Part shown: positions 20,595 through 31,479 of the stretch, piece after piece
Numbering within the stretch: the stretch's first letter is position 1
Layout of the letters: each line of letters starts with the position of its first letter
Assembly: GCA_001599815.1 (NCBI GenBank)
Contig: BCIA01000004.1
Span: 1,428,862 to 1,492,861, forward strand
DNA: 64,000 bases
Direction: 5' to 3'
Origin: Furcasterigmium furcatum
Lineage: Eukaryota; Ascomycota; Sordariomycetes; Glomerellales; Plectosphaerellaceae
Made by a program: the position numbers and the translations under genes
Notes under the pieces: generated by a model
Databases searched by the model: none
Told to the model about the DNA's origin: nothing
What the model saw: the letters and a program-made list of their open reading frames with translations, nothing else

Positions 20595-23102
20595 TTATGT
20601 GTGTATCGACACGTCTGGTCCCGCCTCGCCCATCGCAGGCACGCTGCCTAGGCTCCAGAGAAAATTCAACGAGTCGACGTCCAACCCGAGAGAGAGCTGG
20701 TCGCACCCCGAGCTGAACGGTGCAATGGCCGAGTCGAAGGGTAGTGCCACCAACATGTCCCCCTCGTTCCCGAGATCCATGCTCCCAAAATCCATCCCTG
20801 CACCCGGCTGCTGGTCAACGAGGGTCGACATGAAGGGATCCATGGCCACGGGCCCTGTCTGCCCCATGCTGGCCGAGTATGACGCTCGACTGGATGGTTC
20901 TCCGCTGCCGTTGGGTCGGGTGGCGGTGAGATGCGCCCTGAACTGAGCCACGTGCTTCTCGATGAGGGCGCCGTACCGCAGTGCGAAGTCCATGTCGTCG
21001 GGGGGCGAGGACCTGAGCGTCGCGGTGCAATGGTCCAAGGTCTGCAAGGCGGTGTCGACGTCGGTGCTCTTGGAGCCCACGCTGAGAGCCTTGAGGAGGA
21101 AGACCGAGGCCGAAATGACGCTCAGCTTGACCCGGGCCGGGGCGAAAGGGAGGTTCGCCTTGAAGTCCGTCATGGTGGCGAGATACAGCACCTTCTTGCT
21201 GGCGGAGATGACGTCTTGAAGGAACTTGGCGTCCCGCGAGGTGATGAAGGCGGTCAGCGCGTCTTCGGAGTTCGCATCCGCCGAGAAGCCGGAGGAAGTC
21301 GCTCTTATTACGACGGCTTGGATCGAGATTGCCGCAGTGCAGGCTTTCAGGTGGTTGAACTCGATCAGAAGTTCGTCTCGCAGATCCGGGTTCATCTCTG
21401 TCCACGCGTCAGTCATCTGCATGAGATTGGACACTCTGGTTGCACAAACCTTCGCTCAGGGAGGTAGCCCTCTGCTGCCAATTCAGAAGCGAGAGCGAGA
21501 AATGCTCCAGTAGATCCGCGTAATGGTCCCCGAGGACCTGATTCTTCAAGTAGTCCGCAGACTGAAAGAACAGCGATGACGCTGTGCGAGACAGCTGCGT
21601 GAGCTCCATGTTCATGGTCATGTACGCCATCCAGGACCGCGACGCAGCCGGGGCATTGGACTCCGCGGATGCGCGGGAGATCATGAGCGATATGCTCTCC
21701 GGAAACAGCGGCGGGAGGCTCAGCCTCGTCGCTGTCTGCGTCACATATGTGTAGAGGAGCTTCTGCGCGCGGAACCGCCGGTTGTGTTGTTCGCTGCCGC
21801 CCGTCGCCGGCGTCGCGTTCTGGTTCTGGTTCGAGAAGATGCCTAGCTCGTAGGCCAGGTTCGTCGCCATGCCGAGCAGCATCCAGGACATCCGGTTCGC
21901 TCGCTCCGCGGGGTTGAAGACGTCCTCGCGCCACCGGATAAGGGGCTCTTCGTTCTCTGCTGCTTTGCGATGGGACGGGTCGTACGCTGGGGAGATGAGC
22001 ATGCCGTCCCACCCGTCTGTTTCTGGCGGGAGATGGATGGCTCTGGGGTGCCAGTCTGATATGAGCATGAGGCTCTCGATTGTGCCGATGGATCTGGTCT
22101 TGGACGTGGATGTCTTCTCTTGGCCTAGTAAGATCCTCCGTATTAACACTTCGCAGTGGTTCCAGAGTCTCTGGTGGGAGTAATGGCTCCTGGAAGTACC
22201 CCCCGCTCCTGGAAGCATGAAGAATCGAGACGAGATCATGAGCAGGGTGCAGCAGAGCATAGCCTCTTCGTTGACGAGACGTTCGTGTGCCGGGTGTGGG
22301 CGGAATTGGTCCACCAAGACTGAGCTCAAGGGAGCCAGCTTGTCAAAGAACCTGAGATAGGGTATCAGTAGGCAGTTCAAATAGTGATTTCGTTAGGTAC
22401 TGACAAGTCAATGTATGTTACCGCCTCCTGGGCAGTGAACCAGCCCTGGCGGACGAAGCGGCACTTGTCCCAGAAGTCGAGCGTGGCTTCGTCCGGCCGC
22501 GACAGGCTGGTGATGGTGAATCCCAGACCGTGAAAGCTACCAGGCTGTACCTGAGGCCGCGCTCTCTGATGTGCTGGTATTGGATTGATCGCGGACTGCG
22601 GTTGGGAGGATGCCGAAGGGCCCGGAGGGGGAAGACACCGGGCCGCGTCGGACAAGATGTCGAGGGCGTCATGAGAGCCAGTGACCACCGAAGTCCGCAC
22701 CCTCTCATACAGGGAGTGAGTAGCACTGCCCGGTGAGATTTCAGATATCGGTGTCTGACCTTGAGGGGCTCCAGGGTCTAACAGCGTGAAGGTCTCTGAT
22801 GCTGAACCCACCACCGGCTGGGTGTCCTCTGCCATGGGCTGGGGCCTTGGCGGTGATGGCCGGGATGCTGGGCCCGGGCCTGCGGGCGTCGGCTTGGCTG
22901 CTGAACTGGTCCATTTCGGGGGGGCTCTGGACTTTGGACCTTTGGGCCGCCGATCGAAGCGGCACTCCCGGTGCTCTCTCATGCATTTCGAACACGGCGG
23001 CTTGTCCTTGATCAGGCATCTTGATTTGTGAGCTCGGCAGGAGTCGCAGGCGACATAGCCTCTCTTGAAAGACCGGGGACTGGACTCGTCATTGTTGTCC
23101 AT
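20595..23102 (-). CDS. Zn(II)2Cys6 fungal transcription factor
   Basis: Three exons in transcript order (23102-22405, 22351-21450, 21397-20595) give 800 residues. The N-terminal binuclear zinc cluster is textbook: Cys19-x2-Cys22-x6-Cys29-x7-Cys37-x2-Cys40-x6-Cys47, with basic residues between. A Pro-rich linker follows, then the fungal middle homology region beginning near YIDLFFDKLAPLSSV, and an acidic, hydrophobic C-terminus ending in SLNFLWSLG-type residues that could activate transcription. The second intron (52 bases) uses an ACTGAC branch and a GGACAG acceptor; the nearer ATGCAG acceptor would leave a 33-base intron. Layout resembles Leu3/PrtT-like regulators, but the target genes are unknown. 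It ends 31 bases from the convergent DUF2235-GTPase gene. Confidence 0.88.
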
Positions 23103-23360
23103 TTTGGCTGGTTTCGACAGGAAAAGGTATCCGTGGTCATCCTCTGTGATGGATGATGATGGGATCCAATGCCAGTGGAGTGAGTTGCAGCCAGGGCCGG
23201 TCTTATCCGGCCACACTTCCTTCAGCTTCCGGAGATAGCCTGGCGCTAAACCGAATTCGTGTTGGTGCGTTCAGAGCGCCGATCAGCAGAACCAGCAGTG
23301 TCTAGTGAGTACTAGCAGCTGGGAATAGCTGCATAAACCTGCGCTAAGCATTGTCCTAGC
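23103..23360. other. Short region between the regulator start and the 5S gene
   Basis: Serves as the regulator's upstream region on the minus strand and the 5S gene's upstream flank on the plus strand. No further feature is seen. Confidence 0.5.
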
Positions 23361-23480
23361 ACATACGACCATACCCACTGGAAAACTCGGGATCCCGTCC
23401 GCTCTCCCATAGATAAGCCAGTGAGGGCTGGATTAGTAGTTGGGTCGGTGACGACCAGCGAATACCCGGTGTTGTATGTT
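23361..23480 (+). rRNA. 5S ribosomal RNA
   Basis: A 120-base match to the ascomycete 5S rRNA consensus. The 5' end ACATACGACC pairs with the 3' end GTTGTATGT to close helix I. Internal landmarks are the CATCCCGTCC-like segment GATCCCGTCCGCTCTCCC, the AGATAAGCC box A region, and TTAGTAGTTGGGT with TGGTGACCACCAGCG-like GGTGACGACCAGCGAA for box C and loop E. It is transcribed by RNA polymerase III from these internal boxes. A lone copy between protein genes is the dispersed arrangement known from Neurospora and relatives. Its T-run terminator follows directly. Confidence 0.95.
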
Positions 23481-23502
23481 TCTTCTTCTTTTTTTTTTTT
23501 TT
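23481..23502 (+). terminator. RNA polymerase III terminator of the 5S gene
   Basis: TCTTCTTC followed by an uninterrupted run of 14 T residues begins at the first base after the 5S 3' end, as expected for polymerase III termination. Confidence 0.9.
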
Positions 23503-23756
23503 ACTCGCCTAATCAGTATACGTATTATAAGGGAACTAGGTAGGCTCCTATAATAAATAATGGGAGATAAGTAGCGGTAATGCCGGCTTTAAGTAGACAG
23601 CGAGAGTTTATAGAGGACTTCTAGGCTGTTAAAAGGAACGCCCTCCCTGCTCTGACGTGATTCTCCGCTGCTCCAGTTCTGTCATTCTCCTACTAAGATA
23701 TCCATTCCTTTATCGTACATTTTGTATGATCGTGTCCCGAGATTGATGCTATCCAC
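23503..23756. other. AT-rich stretch between the 5S gene and the sugar transporter
   Basis: Much richer in A and T than the flanks, with TATAATAAATAATGG-like strings and short purine tracts, suggesting a degraded repeat. No coding potential or intact element is seen. Confidence 0.4.
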
Positions 23757-25813
23757 CTAGGTACGCTCGTGAGTTTCACGCTTCTGGACATCCGTCACGA
23801 ACTTCCTCATGCGCCTGGCCGGGACACCCTTTTCGTACATCTCATCCATCTCGGCAGGGTTGCGCTGCGACGGCTCAGGCACGTAGAAGTAAACTAGGAC
23901 GCAAGTGAAGACACCCGTGCCCAAGAAAAGGAAGGCCGTGCTGTAGCTCCAGTTGACTCCGTTGACGTCCACTGCAACCATGTAAGCAAGTCTCCGAGGC
24001 GATTTGAACAGCAGGTACGTACGCATGAGCGGAACGGTGGTGTTGAAAGTGAGACCGAAGATGACGGATGCGCCGGCAGCGACACCGGCAGTCCTCACTC
24101 GCAAGCTCTGAGAAGCAACTTCTCCGACAAAGGCCCAGCCCAAGCTGCCGACTAGAGACGGAGTTAGCATTGGTTTGAAGTGCAAGCAGGTCCGGGAATC
24201 AAGCCACGTACGTGCGACGTTGAAGAAGGACCAGACACAGGCATCGAAGATGAGGAAGTTCTTCAGCGGGGTCGTCTTGGGCACGAAGCCGAGGATACCG
24301 ACGACAAGCATGGTGATAGTACAAGCGAAAGCAGCCACCACGACTACAAGGCGGCGGCCAAACTTGTCCGTCAGGGTGATGAGCGAAACCGACGTCAAAA
24401 GAGCGATGCCAGCTGTGGCATCAAAGTTAGCCAAAGATTCCAGGGCCTAACAAGAAGCGCAGACGACTTACTCATGATAGTAGTGATGAGGAACGCGTCG
24501 TCAAAACCGCTCTGACGGAAGAACAAGCTGGCATAGCCGTTGAGGAAAGAAAGGCCCGTGAGTTGCTGGGCGCAGACGGGAAGGGCTGCTCCAAGAGTCC
24601 GGCGAGCGTTCTGTCGGTTGAAACACATAGCGTACGAGTGGAGGACCTGCTTGAGGCCATGATGCTCGGCACCCTGTGATTCGCGGCGTTCTTCGAGGAG
24701 GGTGTTGTTGATGATGGCGTATTCGGCCTCGACGTCGTAACCCTCGACCTTGCCGTTGATGCGGCGCAGACTGGCCTTGCCCTTTTCATGCTGGTCGCGA
24801 GCGGCATAGTATGCTGGGACAGACACCTCAGATTAGCGTTTCGTCTTGGGTACACTTGTTATTCGTTTGACTTACCGGGCGTCTCGGGGATCCAAAGCAG
24901 AATCGGAAGCATAACACCCAGGAAACCCCACTGAGTGAGGATGGGAACTCGAAAGTTCATGGGATCACGCTCTTCCGAGATAGTCAGGACTAGGGGGGCG
25001 AGGAAACTGCCAATGCGGTTCCAGAAGCCGTACGAGAAGAGCATAGCACCGCGGATGTTGACGGGGGACCATTCGGTCACATAGACTGGCAGAGTCGCCT
25101 GGATACACCCGATACCAACACCAGCAAGGATCTTCGCGCCGGACCATTCCTTCCAGTCGGTGGCGATGGTTTCGAGTATGAGGGACTGTACGATGTCAGC
25201 ACGTCCGTTACGCCGGGCCAGGCATGCCGGGTGCATGCAAGGGGGATAATTCTCACTCCGCCGATAATGATCCATGCGGCGTAGAGGGTCATCTTGCGGC
25301 CAATTCTGTCAGACACGGGCGTGAGACCGACCATGCCGATGAACTGTCCGAGGGACTGCATGGCACCCCAGAGGGCGGTGTAGTTGGCATTGAGGGTGTT
25401 GACGCCCTCGGCGTTGGGGAAGCCGAATTGCTCGATGAAGCCGCGGTTCGCAATGACGTTACCTGGGGAGAACTTAGTCAGAGGAGACACCGACGGTCAG
25501 ACTCGGGGCTCGCGTACCGTTGAGAACGACCTGGTAACCATCGCACGCGGCCGCAATGCAAAGAAGATTGCATACCACCACTGCCTAGTTTTCCAAAGCA
25601 TCAGCCTGCCGTCCAGGGTCTTTGGCGGCGTCGCCATACCTTCCAGAACTTCTTTGCGGTTGCAAGGAGGCCCAGGTCGTCGAGAGACGACTTCAGGACC
25701 ACGCCACCATTTTCGTGCTTGAGATCTTTCTCCAAGTGTGTGACGTCGTCTAGGTCGGACTTGACTGGGACGTCGCCGGAGTAGCGCACAGCTTCCTGAG
25801 ACTTGCGAGACAT
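23757..25813 (-). CDS. MFS sugar transporter (alpha-glucoside/hexose type)
   Basis: Eight exons in transcript order: 25813-25640, 25584-25518, 25462-25257, 25185-24876, 24813-24472, 24412-24212, 24151-24023 and 23971-23757, giving 547 residues. Family marks are the acidic N-terminal tail, CDGYQVVLNG in helix 1, DRIGRKMTLYAAW (motif A after helix 2), PVYVTEWSP and NIRGAML, WIPETPAYY at the end of the first half, QQLTGLSFLNGYAS in helix 7, DKFGRR in the second half, and VYFYVPEPSQRNPAEMDEMY at the end. Twelve helices and proton symport of a mono- or disaccharide are expected. The Q-rich helix 7 and PETP variant resemble fungal maltose/alpha-glucoside permeases, but the substrate is inferred. 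All phases match across the seven introns. Confidence 0.9.
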
Positions 25814-27968
25814 CTTGTCTACGTTCGACGATGTTGAGCGAAGCTGAAACTTGGCCACGGTCTTTTCTCTTGGTCGTAAAGGGTGGATCGAAGGGGCGAG
25901 GAGATGCAGCCAGGCTCGTGATCGATGATCAGAAACAATCCAAGGCGGTCGACTCGCCCTATTTATGCGAGTTGAATCCCCGTGGGGCAAGACCCTATCC
26001 AGGAACAGTGGTAAGTATGGCTAGACCATTCCTCCCCGAGTCCCATGATTTCTCCAGCGCGGAGAGACGGACTCACTCCGTCCTTCGCTAGGCCAAGAAA
26101 GGATTAATCAACGCCCTCGAGAGAACAAGCTTTGGCCTCATCCCTCTTGCAGGATCCCATGTCAGCGCATGCTTGGTCTCGTGGCAATGCCGGGGCCCCA
26201 AGACCTCAACGTGGGGGAACCCGTCATGCAAGATGACCCCAGAGGCATCTCGGCGGCCGATCCCCCGACTCACCGAAGAGAAGAGGAGGGCCCAGAATTT
26301 GGAACCGCCGGATTCAGGCCAGACCAAGTTGCCAGGCATCATTCGTGTTAGTGATTCTGTATATGGTTCCATGCCAGCCGTCCTTCTCCAATCTGCTTCT
26401 TCATGCTGCCCTCGCCGCCTGATAGTATAATTATCACTCGAACAGCGAAACCCTCGTCAAACTTTCGGCAACAGTTGACCGTCCAACGAGAGCCTCACTC
26501 GACGGCGTGTAAGGGCAGGAAGAGCCGGGTCTCTCCAGTTTGTTCTGTCTGAGCCACTCATAGGCCAACTCGAGGCACCTTCGCCAGCCTTTGACACACA
26601 CCCGAGCCGAATATCCGAGCTGGGCTTTTCTAAATACTCCTAGCTAGACTTTTTCATGGGCCATGGTTCCGACCCCGTCGTATTGGGCTCGGGTTGCGCG
26701 TGAGCGGAGTATTTAGTTTCTCCACTTGGAGTTGTTCTTCCGGACATTTTGGGGCATTACCCCGAGTCTGCGCTGCCCCTACTTGAGATTTCGGCGTAAT
26801 CTGTACCGAGCTACTGGACGGAACATTTCCCCGTAGCCGGGCCTCCCCCGAATGCAAGTATTTTTTGCACTCGATTTTTATGCCGAGCTGAAAGAATGCC
26901 GGAGGATCCAGTTTTCTGGATGCTCCTTTTGTACGCCCATCCACCGACACTCGGACGGGCCATAGCGTGGACTGGGCTGGCCAACTTCAACATCTGGTCT
27001 GGGCTGCCGGAGGCTCCGCGTATCGAAAGTCGAAATGGGTCGTGACAACACCTCAGAAAACCTCCCCTCTGCCACCACAGTTCTGACTAAGAACCCACAG
27101 AATGAGCCGAGGAACAAATCGATTCCTTCGAACCTTTGTTTGACCGGGTATTCGAGGCTGGTAGCCTATCTGTTTCGATAAGCTTTTTCCTTTCTCTCTT
27201 CTGACTTCGAAACCACGCTGCGCCAGATCCTTTTGTTGCTCTAATACAGTTATTCACAGCAGTTCCGGGCTGGCTTGCCGTAATCGTTGGACGACAGGGA
27301 GGGGCAGTGTAACCCCGAGATGCGTCGACAGCAAGGGTGCATGCAATGCTAAGTCGTCCCGGCCCGTCCTTGAAGCGGCTCACCAGGGGCAGTAACCCAG
27401 CTTTCCTTACGTTGCATGACGTTGAGAACGGACGCCCGAACGGACGCCCATTATTTACTCTAGGAGGCCAATATGTACGAACGACTCTTCTTTATCACGT
27501 TGAGTAAAGACAAGCCTCCTGTCCTGTTCATTTTCATGAATATGTGGAGCAACAGGAGCAACTCCGGGTGGATAAATGTAAGACTGGGGATCTTTCAATT
27601 GTTCAGTGGCATCTGGAGTATTTATTGCCCATCAACACAGCACTTCCTTTGTCGATCAAGGTGGCTACTTCAGCATTCTCCCGAAGATCCTTCCGGGCTA
27701 AGACGTTAAGGGTATTAATCCATCACGAGCTGACCGTTGCGGTTGGTAAGGTGGTTTCCTAAATGTCGCAAATAAGCTCATGACAGTCCTGAGGGCCAAT
27801 CTACTTACTCAAGTCGAAAACCATGTCAAAGTTCGTGCTCCCGTCTCTTCTTCTGCAATGCCCATAGATGCGCCATTGGGTGCTTTCATAGCGGCCTATC
27901 TGGGAGCAGCTATTCCAGGCGCCGGCGCTAATGGTCATGAACGGTCAGTCGTCGACATTGTGTATCGG
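25814..27968. other. 2.15 kb gene-poor region
   Basis: Starts with the sugar transporter promoter. Frames at 26088-26430, 26654-27117 and 27087-27383 are short and featureless. A perfect 12-base tandem duplication lies at 27426-27449. No tRNA, transposon ends or long repeats are recognised. Confidence 0.5.
27426..27449. repeat. Two tandem copies of a 12-base unit
   Basis: GAACGGACGCCC is repeated twice without mismatch. It lies in noncoding sequence and no function is apparent. Confidence 0.8.
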
Positions 27969-28307
27969 CTAGGTTAACACGCACGAGTTCCAGACCAGGT
28001 TGCCATTGTTGTTGCCCAGCCGGTTGTTGAGGTTGACGCGGGATGTGGGCCAGCCGCCTCTACCGTCACCACATTGACACTGGTACTCCGGTCCTCCATC
28101 ATAAGAGAGGCCGCCCCCCTTGATGAAGAAGCAAGCGCGGCAGGTGGCATCGTAGCCGCCCATGAGGGTCATCTCACCATCACCTCGATTCGTGGCGTTG
28201 CCCGGGGAGCTGTCGGAGAGTTCGAGGTCTGTGCCGTTAAGCGGAGCAGTCTGGCCGACAGTGGCGAGGGCCAGGAGGCCGAGGAAAGAGAGGTGCGAGA
28301 GCTGCAT
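27969..28307 (-). CDS. Secreted cyanovirin-N-like (CVNH) protein
   Basis: A 112-residue intronless protein. A signal peptide (MQLSHLSFLGLLALATVGQT) precedes a short Asn/Ser-rich segment with an N-glycosylation site (NGT). The remainder fits one CVNH repeat pair: ATCRACFFIKGG, then YQCQCGDGRGGW, then SRVNLNNRLGNNNGNLVWN, the last being the most conserved CVNH signature. CVNH domains are small lectins, often mannose-binding, and fungi use them in diverse contexts. Five cysteines could form the usual disulfide pairs with one spare. A TATAAAG element lies about 85 bases upstream. Sugar binding is inferred. Confidence 0.8.
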   Translation of the reverse strand: MQLSHLSFLGLLALATVGQTAPLNGTDLELSDSSPGNATNRGDGEMTLMGGYDATCRACFFIKGGGLSYDGGPEYQCQCGDGRGGWPTSRVNLNNRLGNNNGNLVWNSCVLT

Positions 28308-28389
28308 GCTGACAGAGAGATCTGGGTGGCTTGGAAGGAGTGCTACCTGTTGAGGGGAGTTCTCTTCATTATCCTGAGACTTCCAACGA

Positions 28390-28396
28390 CTTTATA
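28390..28396 (-). promoter_or_regulatory. TATA box of the CVNH gene
   Basis: TATAAAG on the minus strand, about 85 bases before the start codon, a normal distance for a fungal TATA box. Confidence 0.5.
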
Positions 28397-30783
28397 TGCT
28401 CCAAATGATATGGGCCGCAGGCCTGGGTGTCAGAGAAAGTTGATACCCAGATTTAACGGCCGTAACTCTACACTTACCCTGTTCTCTCGCGCATAAATTG
28501 CTCACAAGTAAGGTCACGCCTACACTGTCCCAATACCACCTGCCACATTAAGATCAAGAGGAAGAATTTTGGTCTCTAACAGTACTCAAGAATGGAACTT
28601 CTGCGAACCGACCCCCTTTGCAGTGCAGGGGTCAGAGGCGCCCTGCTGCATCCCATCTCCGGCCACCAACCAGGTAAACCGGGGTTACTCCTCTCCGCAA
28701 GCTGATAAGGGTCGGCGGCCTACACGTCTCAAGTTATACGATTCTTCTCATAGATTAAAATTCTGCGCCGTGTTTGAATAACTGGTGTGTGATGGATCTG
28801 GCTCCCATATCGCTTCTACTAATCCCCACTGACTACGGGCCGCATCAGAAGATGGTTTTGGAGCTGTTCTCTATCGAGAAGACCCTTTCGCGAACTGGCT
28901 CTCCCCTCGCTTGAATTGCCCGTATGTGGTGGCTGAACCTTGGCGCTGTGGCATCAGCACCTGCTCCATTGAGACTGAAGAGAAAGTTCTTTGGCTTCTA
29001 GTGGTAGACATGCCGATGCCAAGCTCGGCAAACCATATGCTATCATCTGCTTCGGGTGAACTTCAAACCCCCTGTCGACTAAAGTTCCGTCACGCAATAT
29101 ACACAAGGATCCACCGAACTCATTTGTGTGAGCAGCTGCATGATCTTGATTTACTCAAGGGCTTTCTACCAGCCTTTCGAGTTTAGCCGGCATAAGTGAG
29201 AAACCGCGTGGGGGTTTGTCCGACACGTAGATAAGTGATCAAGCTGAGCTTCGCGGGCACTAGAGTACGTACTTCGTTAGCTTATTAGGTCTAGAGAGAG
29301 AATATGAGCGTTGAAGCTTCACCTGACTTGAGGCTCACTGCATTTTCGAACCTTTAAACTGGTCTGGTGTCGATGCTATGTGTACCTAAGATGAAAACGA
29401 GAGGGGTCGGCATACTCTAGGCAGATCTGAGGCAGACTGAGACCGAATCGGCTACACCATGCTGCCGGCGACTTGATCAGTGAGATAAGTAGGGCGCGAA
29501 CTGTCTGGAATCCAGCCTCATTGGCTATGGACCTATCGCGCCAAGACGGCATTGCCGACAAGTCGAAGCCTGTATCCTAGGATAGGGAGACCGGGAGTTG
29601 AACCCAGCTTTCGCCCACCTTCCCCCCACCTTCCCGCACCACTCACCCCCGTCCTACACACCCGCTCTTCTGGCTTCATCGTTTCGCCTGCCCCAATCAT
29701 GCTACTAAGCTATATCCAGGAGCGCACAGAAGCAACAGCCAATGACGGAACCCATCAAGCCCTACTGTGCAGCTGAACGTTCGACCCCAACGGACAGAGA
29801 AGAGCGAAGACGTCTCCTCGCGAGGATAGTAGTACCATCCCTTCGACGAAGATTTAGTGTTTTGATGTACCTCCCTGGCATACATGGATAGCTGGAGCCA
29901 ACAGCAGCCATGGAGAGTGCCGTGCCTTCCGAGGTTCCCTGGCCGTACGTAGGAGCAGTCGCAAACTAAAGGCTGCTACTCTAAGTCACGCAGTGGTCGG
30001 GTTCTTGCAACTTCGAGGTCGTGCGCGGGGAGAAGAAACACAGGACCCGCTACGTCAAACATTTATTCAGCTCGACATGTACTGCATCGCCTGACGACCT
30101 GAAGAACGATGGTGATTTTAGCGACGCCGATCAGCACGCATCCGCGGAGCGATGGATCATGCACTGACTTGCCACCTTCTGGCACATGGCAGGTCGTGCT
30201 TACCTACCTTACGGGAGGGTTGCCACGGTTCGAAATAGATATTCCTCCTCATGACTGTCCGCGATGTGAGTGTGCTTTGGCCGGAACATCTACACAGGTG
30301 AAATGGATGCCCCTGGTTGTGGCTCTGACTTGAACAGACGCAGAATGCATCATTGGACCCTGAAATAGATTCACAGCCCCCACGCGGTCACTTAGCTACC
30401 CGTCAAGCCTGTTCCCAAGCCCTAATGCCCCTGGCAGGCTGGCGCCGCTGGCTGGCTGGAAGACACCCCGGTCGCGGAGGTGGGACGGGCCATGATGCAC
30501 GCCAAGGTAGATCGTTGACGGGGAATGACCTCGGCCAAGGCACGAACCGCCCGATGATCACTCTCTTTCCGCGTACGAATTCACTGCACCGCCGAAATCA
30601 TTTGATCCTGTTGTAGCCGCGCGGGATCTGCAGATCTTAACATTCCCTTTGACGTCTATGTGGGATTCATTTCTAAACATAGTCCATGCTGCTAGACACG
30701 TCTTAGTTAGTCCGCAGCGTGCTATTCCTGAGGATATTCTCCCGTCCACGTTCAAGCTCGTGTGCGACATTGCTGTCAAAACT

Positions 30784-30790
30784 TATAAAA
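30784..30790 (+). promoter_or_regulatory. TATA box of the small secreted protein gene
   Basis: TATAAAA lies 127 bases upstream of the ATG at 30917. Confidence 0.5.
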
Positions 30791-30916
30791 TGGGTTGTCC
30801 TCCCGCTCCAAGAGACTTTCTGAAGGACAAGCCAACACCGAACAATCCCAACATCAGATCAGTCTACGGAATACTCCCCCCATTTTTACACATTACTTGA
30901 ACAGAACATCTCCGAC

Positions 30917-31479
30917 ATGCAGCTCCAGTCCGTCGTCTTGTCTCTCGCGGCCCTCGCGCCCTTGGTTCGTGCCAACTTTCACATCTACTGGGCCAGCCAA
31001 CAGGCGACCATCAGCTTTGGAGGCGACAACGAGCCGACGGAGGGCTGGACCGTCTTCGAGTCGGACCCGGACTGCAAAGAGGTCCGCGACGCGCGGTTCT
31101 GGGCCAACAAGGGCGACCTCAGCGGCAAGAGCAAGTCGAGCCTCGGCGTGCGCTGCGAAGGCGGCTGCGGGCCCGGCGGCAGCCCAAGCGACATTGACGT
31201 GCTCGAGATGCACTTTAACAACGATCCTTACCACCACTTTAGTGAGTCTAAGTCTAGTCTGAGCCACAGGCAATAAGTATGACGAGAGACTGACCACCGT
31301 GACCGCCAGCCATCTACAAGGACAGGGACTACAAGATGTACGGTGTTGACGGCAGAGTCTTCGGCAAGTGCCACCCGTACCCCAGCAACAACTACGACTG
31401 CCTGGGTGTCGACATTGAGCGCGGCCGCCGCAAGTTCGAGTGCATCACCGAGTTCAGCGCCGAGGACATCAACCAGTAA
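30917..31479 (+). CDS. Small secreted six-cysteine protein
   Basis: Two exons, 30917-31241 and 31310-31479, give 164 residues; the intron is GTGAGT to CAG and splits a Thr codon. A signal peptide (MQLQSVVLSLAALAPLVRA) leads into NFHIYWASQQATISFGGDN. Six cysteines remain in the mature protein: DPDCKEV, VRCEGGCG, GKCHP, YDCLG and FECIT. LEMHFNN and IYKDRDYKMYG look conserved in form. It is probably an extracellular disulfide-stabilised protein of the type common in fungal secretomes; effector activity would be speculation. No named family is recognised. A TATA box stands upstream. Confidence 0.75.

Larger units (their letters stand above)
28308..30916. other. 2.6 kb gene-poor region
   Basis: The left end holds the CVNH promoter and the right end the promoter of the next small secreted protein. 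Only short frames occur between them, none with a signal peptide, domain or intron structure. A tRNA T-arm-like string at 29590-29610 does not fold into a tRNA. No transposon ends are seen. Confidence 0.5.

Noticed and set aside
21398..21430. A 33-base intron in the Zn2Cys6 gene ending at ATGCAG
   Set aside because: Too short for a fungal intron; the acceptor 19 bases further on gives a 52-base intron with a good ACTGAC branch point.
29590..29610. A tRNA T-arm-like string (minus strand GGGTTCAACTCCC)
   Set aside because: No matching acceptor stem, anticodon arm or A box at the right distance, so no tRNA can be folded.
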